Counted from the first letter of the stretch, positions 12,110-24,338 are shown. The stretch: DNA of 64,000 nt from Mactra quadrangularis (GCA_025267735.1 CM046311.1:32526895-32590894); one strand, 5' to 3'. Program-made: numbers and translations. Notes: generated by a model from the sequence alone, not told the origin.

Positions 12110-12746
12110 AGAAAAATATAATTTCCTATATTTTGTGGCAAACATCACTAAAAACAATGTCAATATATTGCCATAAAAAGTAATAAACAATACACACATG
12201 ACATTAACTAAAATTTAATGTACTAGCTGTCATAATTCAGATGTTATTTCTTTATTTTGTAAAAATTGACGGCCATTTTGAATTCCACTCCATCAACCAG
12301 GCATCATACCCAAAAATTTGTAATGCATCAAAATGCATCATATTGCCTCGTTCTTCAGCCTCCAGAAAATGTATACATTCAGGGGATTTGCATTTCTCAT
12401 AATACCAAAAAATAAATTAATCATCATCTATAATATCAAGTTTTTCTAATTTTGGTGCCTTTTTCTGTTTATCTTATATAATAAAGATCTGCCTCATAAA
12501 ATGGGTCAAATGCTAATATAAAAAAGTCTGTAACCTTTAGACCCATCATGATATCATACTAGTTTATACCTCAAATAAAACCTCATTTCAATAGCTGTGT
12601 ATTAAGAACTGTAAAAAAATATTTAAGCATGAAACAAAAAAGGGCCTGAACCCCCTACATAAACTTAATATCAAATATCTTGCGTAGACTGAATTATTGA
12701 TTTTTTTTCCATGAACAAAATTTCAAGACCTCTATTCATTTTGTAG

Positions 12747-12852
12747 GCTTTAAAGGTTACCATGAAGAAACCACCACAATCATTAAAATTACAAGAACCA
12801 TTAAAGAGTAAGAATGAAATCGTGAAAGATGAAGCTGTTGTTTTATATGATG
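12747..12852 (+). CDS. ASPDH: L-aspartate dehydrogenase exon (C-terminal domain part)
   Basis: The exon starts after acceptor TTTTGTAG in phase 0 and ends before donor GTATGT in phase 1. It reads ALKVTMKKPPQSLKLQEPL, then a lysine/glutamate-rich link and VVLYDG. This corresponds to the family segment LRVTM....F.LEGPL....VLYEG that precedes the catalytic-domain VRGLCPFAP...NTMAAAA motif. That motif should be on the next exon and was not found by 17200. The region between this exon and 8369 should encode about 110 residues (VEVAHP and GSP motifs) and was also not found. The gene is therefore either broken or has exons I could not recognise. Deleted from block B. Confidence 0.72.
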
Positions 12853-12933
12853 GTATGTTGCAATGTTTATGCTCTTCTTTAAATTGATGCATATGTATAC
12901 TGATTTGCGTCAGTGAATAATTGTCATCTTAAG

Positions 12934-15900
12934 GTGGTATGGTACATCTGACTTTTTTTAGATTTCCATATAAGTTTTGGTACCGTTGTAAAATTGAAGA
13001 TATTTCTGATTCGGATCTACACTTTATTTAAGTCATTATTGCTAATAACGTTACCATGACGTCGTAAACATGACGACCGCGTGCACTTTTTACGTCAGTC
13101 AACAACGGAAAAAAACTTCTATAATGTGTTGCTAAATCTTTATTTTCCGCGCCACAACAAGAAATTATACATCATTTTAAAGCTTACATCATTATCTACC
13201 ACTTGAACAGTGTAAATATACATTTTCTCTTAAAACTTTTGAAGGAGACAAAAAATTCCGAATTGGCAACATCAGAAAAAATCCAGAAAAATTGCCTTCA
13301 AACCGGTTTTATGAAAAATCTGCCCGATAAATTTTTGCTAAGTTTTGATATGATGTAAAGCATTGTATATACTTTTATACAGCAGAATTTGAGAAAAGTT
13401 GTCTGCACGGTTTTTCCGCTATATGCATCCAAGTACCGTCGGTATGACGTCAAAGACGTCATTCTGACGTCAAGATAAAGGATTGTTCTGTTTGCCCAAG
13501 CCACAGATACTTGGTCATATTTTTTTTTAAAGTTTTAGGCAAAATGTCCAGGAACATTAAAATATATAAAAACTGTATAGTATATGGCTAGAAAATTATT
13601 AAAATGTATTAAATCAGCATTTATAAACTTTAAACACAATGATGTATACATACTCTTTTTCAAAAGTATGAAAATCAAATGGAAATAATGCAAGGTTTAT
13701 CCATTATCAGCGTAACATAAAAATCTTTCTTCGAACAGTTATATGAAAGAAAATAATGAAGTAAATATAATGTTGATGATTAATTGTTTTCATTATGGGT
13801 TGTTTTATTTGGCTGAAAACAGTCATTTTAGCCTGAAATAATTAGTGCAATAGATAAAAGATATTACGTAAGGGTTAAAAATCGAAAACACATATATTTT
13901 ACCAAAATTCTAAACGGCATTTTATCTGTTAAACAACATAGCCTTTATGAGAAAACTCGGCAATTATGAGATTCAGAACCAATCAAATAATTATAATAAC
14001 CGAGGTATTTTATTAAGTCCGTTTTTTTTCTATAGTGGTCGAGTATTTCATCATGATGCCGTAGTGAACATATCATAACATATCAGCCCTGAATTTGAAG
14101 TCACATATCGTATATAATAACTAATGAATGAGAATTAACAAATACTCTCTCTAGTTGAAACATTTTCGCCTTAGAATTTCCGATGTTTTACAAAAACCGA
14201 GGTGTCTTTATGGTCCTGGTGATTCGCGTCTTATAATAGCTATTTCTCCTTGACGATTCAATGATTTTGGTTTGTGTGATTTTTTTCATGCGAGACATAT
14301 TTCCCCTCTATTCAGGTCATCCTCGAACTATCAGTGTATGTGAAATTTAGCTCGCTGTATGGCTTTAATCATCAACAAGTTATCACCAATCACTTATCAA
14401 TCAAATGAAATATTCCAGTTTAATTATATAGAATTGGAAAGACAAATCTGAGACTGTTGCGTGCATAAAGATTATTATGTTACCTGGTCATGTGTCCATT
14501 CAGTCAATAAACAAGGAAAGTAATTCATTTGGATAAAATGTGTCAAATTATTAAGCATTTTTACATAGCAACCTTGTTCCATTTAGAAGATATACATTCA
14601 AACCGGCATTTGCTGATACTTTTCCGTCTGGAACGGTGAAGTTACTATTAGACGCATCGTCATTTACGTATGCACCTATTTTTTGAAATGGCACCGTACC
14701 CAAGTTGTCTTGTTTCTATATCAAGGTGAATAGTTTTAATTTCATCTAGGTGACATTTATTTTGCTAGCTATTAGAACGTCTGCAATTTTAGTAATATTC
14801 AAATCGGCAAAGTTCAAGAGGAAGTCTTTTTATCCAATGCCGAGTGTTATACTACAGTACTACATCCATTCGGAATACATCGACCTTTCATGAATGAATA
14901 ATCTCGGAAGGATTTAGTGGGGGTCTTCACTGGATTTTTGTGATTTTACTTCCTACGCGAGGCGAATCACGTAACGGTTATACAAAATAGTTATCGCAGT
15001 ATACACACAGATCTTTGCCATAACTTATTTCTTTGTTTTAAATTGAACTAAATATTGTTCATCGATATCATTGAACTATGTAATTTCAAATTTACGGACT
15101 AAAAGCGAAAATTCAGTCATCGCCTAAACGAACTTGTATTTGTTAACTTCAACACTGTTTTTTCCAAATGGCGTCTAAATATGTCCGAGGTTATTAGTAG
15201 CGAATGACCGAGGAGTTCCGAATGTACTACATCTTGACGCCAGAATGCTTTTTTTGACGATACCGATAACACTTGAACGCATGTAGCAAAAGAACACTCA
15301 CTATTTTCCATGTGTTTATTTTCCATGTGTTTCAACCATTGAAAATAGTTTGTATGCATAATATATATGACATATCACTATGTGTATAAAGTTATAAATG
15401 CTGATTTGATACAGTTTATAATATGCAAGGCATAAATAATTTCCGTTTGAAGGCGACCACAAAAACATGTCTATATAAAATAATATAATGGAATTCAGCG
15501 GCAAAATCATTAAAGATGTACAGAGTTGTCTATTTTGTTGAACATCATCAGACCACAAAGAACAATACAGTTTAATCGGTAGTGTTTGTTTTCCAACAAT
15601 AATGTGCAAGAAACTTTTTTGGCCACCTGTGCATGGACGGAAACACCCACAAATTTAAGTTCCAAATTAAGTCTATTGGATGTATTTATAAATATATCTA
15701 CGGATGTACAAAGGCTTACTTAGTATATAATTGTTTGTTTGAATCTATGCTACGATTTTGATACATATGTTAAAATTATACAATTCTTATATATTTTGAT
15801 GTTCCTGAGCAATTTGCACAGAAAAAAAAACATGACCAAGTACTGGTGGTTATGACAAAAACAATCCTTTATCTTGACGTCAGAATGACGTACTTGACGT

Positions 15901-16421
15901 CATACTGATAATACTTGAACGCATACAGCGGAAAAACCGTACAGACAACTTTTCTCAAATTCTGCTGTATAAAAGTATATACAATGCTTTACATCATATC
16001 AAAACTTAGCAAAAATTTATCGGGCAGATTTTTCATAAAACCGGTTTGAAGGCAATTTTTCTGGATTTTTTCTGATGTTGCCAATTCGGAATTTTTTGTC
16101 TCCTTCAAAAGTTTTAAGAGAAAATGTATATTTACACTGTTCAAGTGGTAGATAATGATGTAAGCTTTAAAATGATGTATAATTTCTTGTTGTGGCGCGG
16201 AAAATAAAGATTTAGCAACACATTATAGAAGTTTTTTTCCGTTGTCGACTGACGTAAAAAGTGCACGCGGTCGTCATGTTTACGACGTCATGGTAACGTT
16301 ATTAGCAATAATGACGTCAAATAAAGTGTAGATCCGAATCAGAAATATCTTCAATTTTACAACGGTACCAAAACTTATATGGAAATCTAAAAAAAGTCAA
16401 ATGTACCATACCACCACTTTA
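12934..16421. mobile_element. Foldback element with arms of about 650 bp
   Basis: 12934-about 13590 is the near-exact reverse complement of about 15770-16421. Outer ends read GGTGGTATGGTACAT and ATGTACCATACCACC, and shared internal marks include CCGCGTGCACTTTTTACGTC and GGCAACATCAGAAAAAATCC. The 2.2-kb interior contains no recognisable transposase but does carry a Mutator-like MITE at 14867-15224. It behaves as a long-terminal-inverted-repeat, non-autonomous DNA element. A clear target duplication was not identified. It lies wholly in the part deleted from block B. Confidence 0.85.
14867..15224 (-). mobile_element. Mutator-like MITE with 9-bp target duplication
   Basis: Reverse-oriented copy of the family at 6112-6464. 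Ends are CATTCGGAA and TTCCGAATG, flanked by perfect TACTACATC repeats at 14858-14866 and 15225-15233. A 9-bp target duplication is characteristic of Mutator-like elements. It is nested inside the foldback element. Confidence 0.85.
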
Positions 16422-17200
16422 GTGGGGTCGATAACTGCAACAATCTTTCACTTGGTGATACAAGCACCAAATTTGGCTCAGATGACCAGAATGGTCTACA
16501 ATTCACAAAAAGCACGATTTCCACTTCAAAATTCAAGATGGCCGGCGTTTCTGCACATGCGCCTGGAAATCAGTATCCTAAAGCGACTAAACTTCTTATT
16601 ACCGTTTTGAATGTATTATAGGATGATACATTATAGTGTTTTTGAATTGTACAAATGTTAACCAAGTTAAGACATTGATTTACATCATGTGATATACTTC
16701 CAAGGTCAAGTTCATGGTCATGGTAACATACATGAGAAAGTTGTTTCAAACATTTTGAATCATTTTAATGGTCATGTAGGGTTGGAGATGCAAATAGAAA
16801 ATAGTTATTATTAAAATTAACTTGATAGAATCTTTGACAAATATTTGTAGACATAAATTAACATTTACCGTGACCTTGACCTTGATCCAAGGAGGAAATT
16901 AATACCCCGTAAATACTATTTAAATAATCAGACAATTAGTTTATTTGAGACTTTTACTTTATCGTTGAAATATGAATACATGTGTTGGATAGCCTTTATC
17001 AAGTGTTTACTATGTTTATGCTTAATGTTGTCCACATGTTGTGTATGTCAAAGGTCAATGTCACATGAGAAGGTATATATATATGAAGTGGTTTTATCAG
17101 AAATTTAACACAATTCACGAAAATGAAGCAAGGATTCTCATAATCCTAGTCAAAAACTAAAGTTTTAACATTGCGCGATGCACACATGTCTAGAAGTCAA
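16422..17200. other. Intergenic DNA with repeated AAGGTCA half-sites
   Basis: No gene recognised. Nuclear-receptor-type half-sites recur: CCAAGGTCAAGTTCATGGTC near 16700, TGACCTTGACCTTG near 16870 and CAAAGGTCAATGTCA near 17050. They may simply belong to a dispersed repeat. Confidence 0.35.
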
Positions 17201-17491
17201 AACCCGGGTCGATAGCGCAGTTGGTAGCGCGTCGGGATTTGGATACTCGTGCCCGAGGGGGTGCGGGTTCGAATCCCACCCGGGGAGGTTATACCCTTCC
17301 ATGAAAATTTGACAATAATGTCGATTTTCCTCCATTGGTTAGATAATATGGAGAAGTTTCCGGCCTTATGGAAGGGTAGGTGAGTACTGGTTATAGACAA
17401 TGGTCCAGGAAAGCTAGGTTAGGTGCGCTGGACGCCGTGAAATGACCTACATTGTGTTGATACGGCGTTAAATCCAATAAATAAATAAATA
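17201..17491 (+). mobile_element. Complete tRNA-derived SINE
   Basis: The tRNA-like head has an A box TAGCGCAGTTGG (from 17213) and a B box GGTTCGAATCC (17266-17276). The body follows (CCTTCCATGAAAATTTGACA...) and the tail reads ACGGCGTTAAATCCAATAAATAAATAAAT. Perfect 11-bp target duplications CTAGAAGTCAA lie at 17190-17200 and 17492-17502. It resembles widespread molluscan SINEs. Body fragments of the family are at 19695-19915, 42210-42450 and 62560-62740. Confidence 0.9.
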
Positions 17492-17689
17492 CTAGAAGTC
17501 AACAATTTAAGGTCAAGATCGTAATGATAGTTTAAATATTGTGGTAATAATATGGAATTAAACCTATGTAACCTATGTAACCTATGGAATTAAATCTTTA
17601 AAAACATATTATCCAAAGGACCTTAATGCTTTCTGAGAATCAAAATATACGAGCAAGAATCCATAAATAACAGTTGCATCGGAAATATG

Positions 17690-18370
17690 CTGATAGCGCC
17701 TTTTCGCCGGTAAAAGTCCTTTATCAACGGACGCAAAAAATGTCCTTTTCGTATAATAGTGTACTTTTGAGCACCTTTTCGCCGGTAAAAGTCCTCTTTG
17801 CACGGAATAGAACGTCTTTTCGCTCAAAGCCAGCCCTTTTCATAGTACAATAAATGATTTTTTGACACAAAAATGTCCTTTTCGTATTTTAGTGTACTTT
17901 CTAATACCTTTTCGCCTGTATAAGTCCATTCTGCCTCGAATTGAACGTCTTTTCGCTCAAATAAATGATTTTGTTGACGAAAAAATGTCCTTTTCGTATA
18001 ATAGTGTACTTTTGAGCGCCTTTTCGCCGGTAAATGTCCTTATTTGCCTCGTATTGAAGTCTTTTCGCCCGCATTAAGTCCTTTTCATACTCTATTTAAT
18101 GCATGAACTGATACAGAAAGGTCCTTTTCGTATATTAGTGACGTTTTTGCGCCTTTTCGTCTGTAAAAGTCCTTTTTGCGTCGAATTTAAAGGTTTTTTG
18201 CCGGATTTAAGTCCTTTTCATACCCTATCCAGAGTTTGAAAAGACGATAAAATGTCCTTTTCGTATATAAGTGTCCTTTTTGCGCCTTTTCGCCGGTAAA
18301 TGTCCTTTTTGCGCCTTTTCGCCGGTAAATGTCCTTTTTGCGCCTTTTCGCCCAAAAAGTCCTTTTCGTA
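17690..18370. repeat. Degenerate tandem array of TCCTTTTCG-containing units
   Basis: TGTCCTTTTCGTATA-type segments recur at about 17740, 17874, 17986, 18120, 18255 and 18359, a spacing of 104-135 bp. They alternate with CGCCTTTTCGCCGGTAAA. The last units survive in block B at 40848-40890, where the 7.9-kb deletion ends inside the array. Confidence 0.8.
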
Positions 18371-19344
18371 TATTAGTGTAACCCAAGTCAGAGATTTACC
18401 GGTTGTACTTGTAGCGATATGAGTCCAGGGAACCAGGTTGATGGGAATCCCCGCAATGGTTTGTGGGTGAATGTCATCAAGGTCGAACTATTTTTAGAAC
18501 TCATCCCGTCTGTTACGCAGTAGAATTTAGGGCTATAAAACCTTTATTTTCTACTAAACGGACATTTATATTGACCGAATGCATTGTTCAACAATCTTAG
18601 AACTATTATATACAAGCGTCCGTAAAAAATAGTTTATTTTTATGGCGATTTAACAAAAAAATTGCAATTTCGTATTTGGATGAACGGGTGCCTTTAAGGT
18701 CATGAAAAATGGCTGAATTTAAGTGGCATGTACTTCTTGTACACGAACGACCTTACTGACCTTTGCACGGAGACCCTAAGCATCATTATGAAAATGTTTA
18801 TTTTTCCTGAAAGCACATAGCAATGTTAACTTACTAACGATCCCCCATTCAACTATGGGGCGTTCAGTTACCGCGAGCGTTTCGTAACGTTCCGTAACGT
18901 TCGCTAACTGTCATTGTTGAACGGCATGTTAGTGTAAAACGTTTTAGGCCAACAGCTAACGGTTTTAGTATATAGTACGCGAGTATGAAACAACCTGAAA
19001 CAAAATAGTTCCAGTTCATTTTGCACATTAGTAACTGCCATTGCCGTGTTATCCCCGTTGATTTAGATCAATACATTTACAAAAAATAAGTAAACAAGAA
19101 AACAACTCCTCCTCTCCGAATTCTTCTAAAAAAAATTGAAGTAAAGATTCTCTTGTCCGCCATCTTTTAAACGTTCGCACTTCAACGGATCGTTCAATTA
19201 ACCGTTCATAACGGTAACGGTGATTGGCTAACGTTAAATGCTTATTGAACTTATAATCATTTTACATTTGTTTGTCCACGGCTCTGTTTATCACTTTCAA
19301 TATATCGCCCGTTTATTGCTTTCAGTGCTATGATTTTATTTCAG
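18371..19344. other. Upstream region of WAP1 (block A)
   Basis: No signal-peptide exon was found. A TATAAAA at about 18535 could be a promoter element, but the ATGs downstream open only very short frames. 18855-19225 has several AACGTTC/GAACGTT-type words and may be a decayed DNA element. The block B equivalent is 40891-41865. Confidence 0.4.
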
Positions 19345-22300
19345 TTAAAGAAGGACTGAGTTTTACCCCGCTGCTAGATGTGTGTAGGAGCCGTGGCAAT
19401 CAAGGTTCATGTAAAACTGAAAACCCAATATGCCCCAAGGTTACCAAGTGTATACCAACTTACCCTGGCTCTGACTATGGTCTATGCTGCAATAACCGAC
19501 CACGTGGAGGTATGGACCTTTCTCTAATTTTACCTAACAGTACATGTATATACAAGCATATTAGTCAAAGATTATATCAAGCTAAAATTCCAAAAGAATC
19601 GCAGAAATGTTCACATATACACTCCTAAGATTTGACGCCGTCACGATTCTGGCTGCAATTAATAAGTTCGTGTGAACCATTCAATCCCGGGAAATTTAGG
19701 GGTTCGAATCCCACCAAGGGAGGTTATATCCTTCCATGAAAATTTGACAATTATGTAAATTTTCCTCCATTAATAAGGTACAATGTATATGAAGAATTTT
19801 CTCACCTTGTGGAAAGGAAGACGAGTACTGTATATAGACAAAGGTCCAGGAAAGCTAGGTGTACCGGACGCCGTAAAATAACCACACTGTGTTGACACGG
19901 CGTAACATTAAGAAAAAAAGATCGCAATCGGAAACCCTCAATCATTCACTACGAATAACCACGAACATAAACGTAGATGCCGTTTTTGAATTACCTTTCC
20001 ATAACATGTCCACACAAAATGTTTTTAGTGGTTAAGAAGAATACAGTTCCGCGATCGTTCAGGTGATGATTCAGCAATGTCTCGTTGTGGTCCATAAATT
20101 TGAAAATCACGATTTAATAATATCGCTTATCAATTTTAGTCCCATGTTTAAACAACGCCTTGGGTGTTTACGACAAGAACCTTTTTGCATAACTGTTACG
20201 CCATGCTTCGCTTGTGGTTCGCTTCGTGTATACATGTAGCAAAAAGCAACGTTTTGTGGATCCACACCAACACTTCCGATTTTATTCATTCAATGATTGT
20301 ATGAGACGGTGTAGCAGTGTGGCCAAAACGGGACACCATAGTACGTGATATCTCACTTTACGGTTTATGTACAAAAACTAATTTCTATCAGTCTACCAGA
20401 GTGGATGTTTACATTTGCATTCTGCAATTCATGTTTTCATAATATAATAGATATTATCTGCATATAATTAATAAAAACCACCAATATTTATGTTAAAGGT
20501 TTATTTTCGCAATATTTTGATTTTGTCATTGAGGTTGTTCATATAATTTATTTTAATGCTATTTTTACATATCTAAATGCATTTTGCAAACCAATAAAAT
20601 CTGGTTAAAGTACAGATGAAATTACGAAGTTGGTTAGCCAAGTGTTTTAAATTGATAAGCAAATATGATAACATATCAATTAGTTGCGCACTTACTGCAT
20701 GATAATATATCGTTACAAACATGAATACGTGACTAGGTTACAGCTTTTCCATGTAAGGCCTTAATTTGCACTGTCGCGCCGTACAGTCCCGGTACGATCC
20801 GGTTTGGACATCGGGGCAAACCGGGACCGCAACCGCGGCGTCGCCGTGAAGAATCGTATGTAATCGTGATAAACCGTATTGAATCGGCAATTACCGGGGA
20901 GCGGCCTAGGTGGTGTTTAAAACTTAAGTATAACCAGTATTTACCGGGGAGTGGAATCGAAATCAATGCCATAACCGTATCACTTTCGGCATAAACTCTC
21001 CCTTCACTTTAAACCACAGGGTGAAACAATATAAACTGACAGTTTCAGTTTATTGTGTTATATCGACGTTTACATGTCTTTGACACAAAACATATATACA
21101 ATCATATAATACAAATTAAACAAATAAAAAAGAAAAGACATACCAGAAAAAGAAAGATGTACAAAAAAGAAAATCAACATGGAATAGACATCAGATCATA
21201 CATAATACATTTACATTGATAGTCCACAAATTCACATGTTTGACATCACAACAGACCAAAAATACATACATGTATGACAAATACATTAATAGTACACAAA
21301 TGCACCTAAATAACATCAAATCAAATCCTACACACATATAACAATTACATATAAATTACACAATTACACATGCATAGCATCTAATCAGATCAAATCCTAC
21401 ATAATTAAACAATTACATTAATATTACACAAATACACATGAATCACATCAAATCAAATCATACTTATACATATAACAATTACATTAATATAACACAAATA
21501 CACATGAATCACATCAAATCAAATCATATATACGTATAGCAATTACATTAATATTACTCAAATACACATGAATCACATCAATACAAATCATACTTACATA
21601 TAACAATTACATTAATATTACACAAATACACATGAATCACATCAAAACAAATCATATATACGTATAGCAATTACATCAATAGTACACAAATTCATTTATA
21701 ACATTAGATATTAAGATCATTCATATATATTGTAGTTATCCAGGTACATGTAGTACACTGACATGACATGTGTCTAAGGTGGAAATACGGTGGCTCCCTG
21801 TTTGACCATTCGACTTAGTCTGGATTACCTGCCCCTTGCCACTATCGTTATAGGGTCAGGCAAGCCGTGATCATGGCGGCCTCCTCAGTTATTATTCAGG
21901 TATTACGTGGAATTACGTTTTCTTGCATGATCTTTTGCTGACGATAGTTACTTTAGTAGGAGTTCGGTACTATATAGGTCATTCGACATTCGGACGTGGA
22001 TTAGTCTCGTAAGAATTTCGGATACTTCATATATCATAAATGTAACCGAACAATTAAAAAAAGTATCCACTGTAATTCTTGTACAATGATCCTTTGATTT
22101 AAGCCTGTGTAGTGACAAATGATCATTTGAAAACATAATTATCCAATTATTATCTCTAATTCATTACATCGGGCGCGGCGATGATCATGGTTTGCCTGAC
22201 GTACTTTTACCTGTCAAAGTACGACTGGGAACCAGACAACATTCGACTTTCTTCACGAATTTACTCCTGTTCATTCCGGTCCACGGACTACAAATCCGGG

Positions 22301-24045
22301 ACGCTCAGGAGCATACACCGGGACAGTGTGAATTAGGCATTGACCCAGCAACTTAAATCATTTTCAAATTCATGAAAAGTCAATATTAGAACACAAAAAC
22401 TTAATTGTTTAGTTAGTTCAAACATACTATATTGACAAATCAAAATTAACAATGTTAATGTTCATATGCAATGTCAATAACAAAGGTTGAAAATCAAAAG
22501 GGTATTTTTAAATCGGCAAAAATATGTTTTTCATCTTTTTTTTCCTATTTAGTGTAAAAGTTCATTATCTAAAGATCATAGATAGGTATGATCCTTTAAG
22601 TATGACATTGAGTTCAAGAACACTATATTTTCGGTGTTCACTAAAATAGGAAGATGCGACTCAATGATTTGAGACATTAATAGTATCCTTATATAGCTAT
22701 CTTAAGTATATCTGCGTATTTGATGAAAGTTTTTACTAGAAAATATTTAAAAATCACAAAATAGAAATCATTTTATTTTCTATATTTAAAATGTGTAAGG
22801 ACAAACATGATAAATGGCAAAATTTCGAAATTTTATTGGTTTAACAATAATTTTATAATGACAACAACTAAAATTATTTTTTGTAAAAATATGTCTCTGG
22901 GATTTAATTCACACAGTTGATCATAAAAACATAGAAATACATAAATTATGTATTAAACAACATGTAGTTTATTAGCTAGGTAACTTCTTTAAGGATTAAT
23001 GGGTGACGATTTAAATAAGTTGTTGATATTGTCCGTTTTTTTCTCAACTGTCAAAGCTTGAATAATTTCACGGTGACTGAATGCATTGTTTTTGTACTGG
23101 CGGCCTAATTGTAATTAAAAATATGTTGACTAAAACTTATCAAACCGCATAAGAAGCTTTACTCAATCATAATACACACTTTCGGAAACCCATGTGTGTA
23201 TTACGACAATAATTTTAACAAACGCATTCACCGTGAAATTATTCATGTTTTGACAGTTGAGAAAAAAACGAACAATAATTAACTAGTGACGTAACTATTT
23301 TTCATTCTTTAAACTTGGTACTAATGTGGTCATCAGGTAGCAGCAATATGCTGCCATTCAATACATTATGACATGTGTTTGCGTTTTCAAATTATAGAAC
23401 TATTTCTACTTTTTTGTTCGGTAAAACACTATGTCAACATTTTATTTTGCAGTGGTCAGTTCATATTAACTAGCTTTCTTGGACCATTGGCTATAACAAA
23501 TACTCTCCACCCTTTCCATAAAACTTCTCCATATAACTTATTGATGGAGAAACATTGACACTAATGTTACATTTTAATGCATGGATATAACCAACTAGGG
23601 TAAGATTCGAACAAGGTACCTCTGCGGGACACAAAAATCTAACTCCTGCTCGTAGCTCACTGCGTCAAGAACCTGGTTGAAAAAGAGAAAATAATTTTCA
23701 CCAAATATATAAACTAGAGCGTTGTGAAATTTGCTACTTTATTACAGAAGTGCGAGTGTTACTGGTTAAAAGTTCAACATGTTTTATAAAAATAAACTAA
23801 TACCCTTGTTTCTGAAGTGGCAAAGTGTTTTATGGACGATAACTCTGTTAAACTTATTTGGCTTTTTAAACTTGTATTTTTCTTGCATTTTAGGAAAATG
23901 TCCTCCACCGCCACCATACAGTATATGCATAGTGCCTGATAATAGTTGTAAATCTGATTACGATTGTCCAAACCCACAGAAATGCTGCTCAGAAGGTTGC
24001 TATAGCATCTGCAAGAACCCCATGGGAGGACCACCCGCCAAGTAG
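19345..24045 (+). CDS. WAP1-A: secreted-type protein, six-Cys domain plus WAP domain (first exon not found)
   Basis: Two coding exons are visible: 19345-19509 (165 bp, phase 1 to phase 1) and 23894-24045 (to TAG). The first, after acceptor TTTCAG, encodes VKEGLSFTPLLDVC and a six-cysteine domain spaced C-x8-C-x6-CP-x4-C-x11-CC, ending NNRPRGG before donor GTATGG. The spacing recalls lustrin-type cysteine-rich repeats. The second encodes GKCPPPPPYSIC through CSEGCYSICKNPMGGPPAK, a canonical WAP four-disulfide core with eight cysteines (C..C..C..DC..KCC..GC..C). WAP proteins are usually secreted protease inhibitors, antimicrobials or shell-matrix proteins. By homology with WAP2 a signal-peptide exon is expected upstream; none was recognised, so the gene may start outside view or be incomplete. 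The intron holds a SINE fragment and several insertions. Poly(A) signal at 24339-24344. Confidence 0.8.
19695..20330 (+). mobile_element. SINE body fragment followed by diverged Mutator-like MITE
   Basis: 19695-19915 matches the SINE at 17201-17491 from its B box (GTTCGAATCCCACC) to the tail ACGGCGTAACATTAAG. 19925-20315 is a diverged relative of the CATTCGGAA family: same order of segments, including ATTTGAAAATCACGATTTAA and a central CAAGAACC...TTTTGCATAAC block. Both lie in the WAP1 intron and recur at 42210-42840 in block B. Confidence 0.65.
20725..20990. repeat. GC-rich repeat segment of unknown type
   Basis: A locally GC-rich stretch in AT-rich intron with repeated AACCGTATTGAATCGGC and ATTACCGGGG words and a local inverted repeat near 20795-20825. 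The block B relative at 43300-43490 is more diverged than its surroundings. No coding potential was seen. Confidence 0.45.
21042..21756. mobile_element. Block A-specific insertion carrying a 65-bp tandem repeat
   Basis: Absent from block B, where the flanks are close together near 43590. A 7-bp repeat ACTGACA borders it (21035-21041 and 21757-21763). Inside, units containing AATTACATTAATATTACACA recur at 21411, 21477, 21541 and 21605, a period of about 65 bp. Class of element unknown. Confidence 0.6.
21817..22239. mobile_element. Block A-specific Mutator-like insertion (423 bp)
   Basis: Flanked by CATTCGACTT at 21807-21816 and 22240-22249. The uninterrupted site is present in block B (ACTCGACTTTCTTCACG near 43973). 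Ends read AGTCTGG and CCAGACAA, and subterminal inverted repeats include GTCAGGCAAGCCGTGATCAT against ATGATCATGGTTTGCCTGAC. The 9-10-bp duplication suggests a Mutator-like non-autonomous element. Confidence 0.8.
23029..23275. mobile_element. Tc1/mariner-like MITE (247 bp), WAP1 intron
   Basis: Inverted ends start TTGTCCGTTTTTTTCTCAAC and run for about 60 bp (through TTTCACGGTGA). TA lies on both sides (23027-23028 and 23276-23277), the target duplication of Tc1/mariner elements. The block B copy is at 44707-44956. Confidence 0.8.
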
Positions 24046-24149
24046 CTAGTGAAAGGACAACCGAGTACCCCCGTGAAACACCCATGTGAAGAGACCTGGC
24101 ATGTAAATCAACTTATTGACAATTGTTACATAATTTTCTTTTTTGTGTT

Positions 24150-24290
24150 ATGATATGACATGACTTTAAATTACTTGACTTAACTTGACATGACATGATA
24201 TGATATGACATTACATGACATGACATTCTTTATATGATATGACATGCTATGACCTATAATGTCATGATATGATGTAATATGATGTAATTT
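24150..24290. repeat. ATGACAT-type simple repeat in WAP 3' region
   Basis: Degenerate runs of TGACATGA/TATGACAT. Equivalent runs follow all four WAP genes (32120-32215, 45855-45970 and 53473-53575), so they predate both the WAP1/WAP2 and the block duplications. Confidence 0.75.
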
Positions 24291-24338
24291 TGAACCAACA
24301 AACAATTTTCAAAAATGATTCTCATTAATTTTTGCAGA

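Noticed and set aside
16401..16610. ORF beginning at the foldback element's right end
   Set aside because: It begins in the inverted arm and has no domain; likely chance.
17206..17284. Functional tRNA gene
   Set aside because: Only the promoter boxes are tRNA-like; it is the head of a 291-bp SINE with an 11-bp target duplication.
19272..19344. N-terminal extension before the WAP1-A six-cysteine exon (STALFITFNISPVYCFQC)
   Set aside because: It has no ATG and crosses the polypyrimidine tract and acceptor; the exon start at 19345 matches WAP2.
23779..23893. Upstream in-frame extension of the WAP1-A second exon (MFYKNKLIPLFLKW...)
   Set aside because: It is intronic sequence before a good acceptor; in block B the extension is not maintained, and phase-1 splicing joins the exons correctly.
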